From Intestinimonas sp052065695 (lineage in GTDB: Bacteria; Bacillota; Clostridia; Oscillospirales; Oscillospiraceae): DNA of 64,000 nt. The stretch lies in contig NZ_JBQHTM010000012.1 of assembly GCF_052065695.1 (NCBI RefSeq), positions 3,915-67,914 of the forward strand. Direction: 5' to 3'. Of this stretch, positions 61,867-64,000 are shown in pieces (position 1 is the first letter of the stretch; each line of letters opens with the position of its first letter). The notes beneath the pieces were generated by a model that searched no databases, was not told the DNA's origin, and saw nothing but the letters and a program-made list of their open reading frames with translations. The position numbers and the translations under genes are program-made.

Positions 61867-63342
61867 ATGGCAACCACACGCATCATGCCCCTGCATATCG
61901 GCAAGGGCCGCACCGAAAGTCAGGCAGTCAGCGACATCATTGATTATGTGGCAAATCCGCAAAAGACCGACAACGGAAAACTAATTACCGGCTATGGCTG
62001 TGACAGCCGGACCGCCGATGCAGAGTTTCTGCTGGCGAAGCGGCAGTATATCGCCGCCACCGGGCGGGTGCGCGGGGCGGACGATGTGATCGCTTACCAT
62101 GTGCGCCAGTCATTCAAACCCGGAGAGATCACACCGGAGGATGCCAACCGCCTGGGCGTGGAATTTGCCAAGCGGTTCACCAAGGGCAATCACGCCTTTG
62201 TGGTCTGCACTCACATAGACAAATCGCACGTTCATAATCACATCATCTGGTCGGCGGTCAATGCAGATTGTGACCGAAAATTCCGCAACTTTTGGGGCAG
62301 CACCAGAGCCGTCCGGCGCTTGAGCGATACCATCTGTATCGAGAACGGATTGTCCATTGTGGAGGACCCAAAACCCCACGGAAAAAGCTACAACAAGTGG
62401 CTGGGCGAACAGGCCAAGCCCTCCCATCGGGAACAGCTACGGGTGATGATTGACCATGCGCTGGAGCAGAAACCGGCGGACTTTGACGCGCTGCTAAAGC
62501 TGCTTTCGGAAATGGGCTGTGAAGTATCCCGGCGCGGGAAAGCAATCCGGCTCAAAGCGCCCGGCTGGAAGAATGTAGCCCGCATGGATGACAAGCTGGG
62601 GGCCGGGTACAGTGAAGCGGAAATCCGTGCGGTGCTGGCCGGTGAAAAACAGCATACGCCCCGTAAAAAATCCCTCGTGCAGCCGGAGCCGCCCAAGGTC
62701 AATCTGCTGGTGGATATTCAGGCAAAATTACAGGCTGGGAAAGGCGCTGGGTATGCGCGCTGGGCCAAGGTTTTTAACCTGAAACAGATGGCGCAGACTG
62801 TAAATTTTCTCACCGAACATCAGCTGCTGGATTATGGGGAGCTGGCAGAAAAAGCGGCGGCTGCCACGGCACATCACAATGATCTTTCGGTGCAGATCAA
62901 GGCGGCGGAGAAACGCATGGCGGAGATCGCCGTCCTGCGTACCCATATCATCAACTATGCCAAGACCCGTGAGGTCTATGTGGCATACCGCAAGGCCGGT
63001 TATTCCCGGAAGTTTCGGGAGGAACATGAGGAAGAAATCCTGCTCCATCAGGCGGCAAAAAATGCCTTTGACGAGATGGGCGTGAAGAAGCTGCCCAAGG
63101 TCAAAGAGTTGCAGACGGAGTACGCGAAATTGCTGGAAGAAAAGAAAAAGACCTATGCCGAGTACCGGCGTTCCCGTGAGGAAATGCGGGAGCTTTTGAC
63201 TGCCAAAGCCAATGTGGACCGGCTGCTGAAAATGGACGAGGAACAGAAAAAGGAACAAGAAAAAGGAACAAGAAAAAGACCACGGCCAGCGGTGAGCCGG
63301 TCATGGTCCAAAGCGTTCGCAGAACGCGCCGCCACAGAATGA
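61867..63342 (+). CDS. MobP-type relaxase (Relaxase/mobilisation nuclease family)
   Basis: A 491-residue relaxase that nicks oriT and pilots the strand. The metal-binding motif THIDKSHVHNHIIWSAVN is at about residues 115-132. The N-terminal MPLHIGKGRTESQAVSDIIDY and QSFKPGEITPEDANRLG belong to the same domain. The C-terminal half is coiled coil and Lys/Glu-rich. The catalytic Tyr is probably among Y33, Y43 or Y56, not assigned. ATG 61867 follows AAAGGAGG by eight bases; the frame from 61804 is longer but lacks a ribosome site. Confidence 0.92.
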   Translation: MATTRIMPLHIGKGRTESQAVSDIIDYVANPQKTDNGKLITGYGCDSRTADAEFLLAKRQYIAATGRVRGADDVIAYHVRQSFKPGEITPEDANRLGVEFAKRFTKGNHAFVVCTHIDKSHVHNHIIWSAVNADCDRKFRNFWGSTRAVRRLSDTICIENGLSIVEDPKPHGKSYNKWLGEQAKPSHREQLRVMIDHALEQKPADFDALLKLLSEMGCEVSRRGKAIRLKAPGWKNVARMDDKLGAGYSEAEIRAVLAGEKQHTPRKKSLVQPEPPKVNLLVDIQAKLQAGKGAGYARWAKVFNLKQMAQTVNFLTEHQLLDYGELAEKAAAATAHHNDLSVQIKAAEKRMAEIAVLRTHIINYAKTREVYVAYRKAGYSRKFREEHEEEILLHQAAKNAFDEMGVKKLPKVKELQTEYAKLLEEKKKTYAEYRRSREEMRELLTAKANVDRLLKMDEEQKKEQEKGTRKRPRPAVSRSWSKAFAERAATE

Positions 63343-63733
63343 AATTCTGTGTTCAAAGGGGCTTGGGGCGCTGCCCTCAACAAGCAAGCGGAGAGGAAAA
63401 TCACAAAGGGATTTTCTTCTCTGCGGGCCTGTGTGTATTAACACAGGCATTGCTTGCTACAATATGTTTGACCCCAAGAACGGTGTTGCGCTGGTAATGC
63501 TGTTCAGCGGTTCAAACCTAAGCTACAATGAAGAGGTAATCGGCCTTACGGGGCATTGCTTGAGCTAACCACGCTCGTTTGTGCAAACTGTTAGCCGACC
63601 CTCTCATTGCAGCGTTCGATTTACGCAGGTTGAATCATCGGAGCAATCCGTACATTCGTGTGACTAAGCAAGCTGAATCGGTAATGAACTGTGGCGGTCG
63701 CCGGTTATAAAACCAAACAAAGGAGGATTGTGT
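63343..63733 (+). other. Non-coding stretch: relaxase 3' hairpins and candidate IS110 left end with bridge RNA
   Basis: No clear gene. Hairpins: ACAGAAT/ATTCTGT at 63334-63350, GAGAGGAAAATC/GATTTTCTTCTC at about 63391-63421, and GCCTGTGT/ACACAGGC at 63427-63448. The last 200-250 bases before the transposase are the expected position of the structured bridge RNA that IS110-group elements encode upstream of their transposase. The exact element end is not identifiable by eye. A short open frame here lacks a ribosome site. Confidence 0.45.
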
Positions 63734-64000
63734 ATGAGCGCAGGAGTCATTACAGCGGTTGGAATCGATGTTTCAAAATATAAAAGCACAGTGGCAGCCA
63801 GAAGACCAGGCGGTGAAGTGGCTTTACTCCCATTTGACGTCGGCCATGATGTCACCGGTATCAAGAATCTGCTTGAGAAGCTACAGGGGCTTGACGATGA
63901 AGGCAGCGAGATTCGAATTGTCATGGAGCATACAGGAATGTATTGGAGACCCGTGGCTTTGGCGCTGCAACAGGCTGGATTCTTTGTCAGTGTAGTCAAC
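63734..64000 (+). CDS. IS110-family transposase, N-terminal part, cut by window edge
   Basis: The first 89 residues of a DEDD/RuvC-like transposase: AVGIDVSKYKST with Asp12, and IRIVMEHTGMYWRPVALAL with Glu65, the first two acidic catalytic positions. The C-terminal Ser-containing domain lies outside. ATG 63734 follows AAAGGAGG. IS110 enzymes use a bridge RNA from the adjacent non-coding end to choose donor and target. Confidence 0.9.
   Translation, partial: MSAGVITAVGIDVSKYKSTVAARRPGGEVALLPFDVGHDVTGIKNLLEKLQGLDDEGSEIRIVMEHTGMYWRPVALALQQAGFFVSVVN

Larger units (their letters stand above)
29325..63733 (+). mobile_element. Tn1549/CTn-like integrative conjugative element (right end not resolved)
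   Basis: Gene content and order match Clostridia conjugative transposons: parA-parB, PcfB, VirD4, Maff2, VirB6, PrgI, VirB4, CHAP hydrolase, DUF4315, DUF4366, topoisomerase III, TTRAP, LtrC-like methylase-helicase, DUF3848/3849, MobC, CD1845-like and a relaxase. All are on the plus strand except one cargo pair. The left boundary is the broken recombinase gene near 29325. The right boundary and the integrase are not visible; the IS110 element at the right edge may be inside or beside it. Confidence 0.85.

Noticed and set aside
63420..63568. Short open frame reading NMFDPKNGVALVMLF between relaxase and IS110 transposase
   Set aside because: No start codon with a ribosome site and no known family; a non-coding IS end is the simpler view.
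1..64000. CRISPR arrays, tRNA and rRNA genes
   Set aside because: I saw no regularly spaced repeats and no tRNA- or rRNA-like sequence by eye on either strand; a dedicated scan was not possible.

Overview
The window looks like the chromosome of a GC-rich gut Clostridia member, probably Oscillospiraceae/Ruminococcaceae (Flavonifractor/Oscillibacter-like). The reasons are S-layer-homology (SLH) anchored surface proteins, strong GGAGG ribosome sites with many TTG/GTG starts, and a Tn1549-type conjugative element. The lineage is an inference. I saw no rRNA, tRNA or CRISPR array.

Region 1 (1-21270, all minus strand) is a corrinoid (vitamin B12) acquisition locus. At its upstream end two cobalamin-type riboswitches lie in tandem (about 21215-21105 and 20710-20479). 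Each has its own consensus promoter and an intrinsic terminator. Then follow, in transcription order: a small protein with a homing-endonuclease-associated repeat; a secreted 546-residue surface protein behind a long structured leader; a 3372-residue SLH protein with two DUF4430 modules and one alpha/alpha-toroid; a second repeat protein; a 555-residue toroid-plus-SLH protein; a 103-residue unknown; a membrane-anchored DUF4430 protein; a DUF2284 metal-binding protein; an ECF permease EcfT; a TIM-barrel protein resembling the cobamide-remodelling amidohydrolase CbiR; and a double-ABC EcfA ATPase cut by the left edge. An alpha/alpha-toroid plus a DUF4430-type beta domain is the architecture of mammalian intrinsic factor and transcobalamin. 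I infer capture at the S-layer, hand-off to a lipid-anchored DUF4430 protein, ECF import, and remodelling inside the cell. No ECF substrate (S) component is visible, and the ecfT 5' end looks frameshifted.

Region 2 (21267-28010, minus strand) is a peptide/nickel-type ABC importer: binding lipoprotein, two permeases and two ATPases, followed by a third protein with homing-endonuclease-associated repeats. A second binding-protein gene keeps only its 3' part, because a mobile element has entered it at about 28006.

Region 3 (28010-29325) is the remaining part of a large serine recombinase, missing its catalytic domain. It is cut where a second element begins.

Region 4 (29325-about 63400, plus strand) is a Tn1549/CTn-like integrative conjugative element. 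It holds parA/parB, a replication-type HTH protein, an antirepressor, a type IV secretion set (PcfB, VirD4, Maff2, VirB6, PrgI, VirB4, a CHAP hydrolase, DUF4315/DUF4366), topoisomerase III, a fused CHC2-ArdC-like protein, a 2947-residue methylase-helicase with tnpV nested in another frame, MobC and a MobP-type relaxase. A reverse-oriented cargo cassette (PBECR4-domain protein plus a small CxxC protein) has its own consensus promoter. An IS110-family transposase, preceded by the kind of non-coding end that encodes bridge RNA, runs off the right edge. No integrase for this element is in view.
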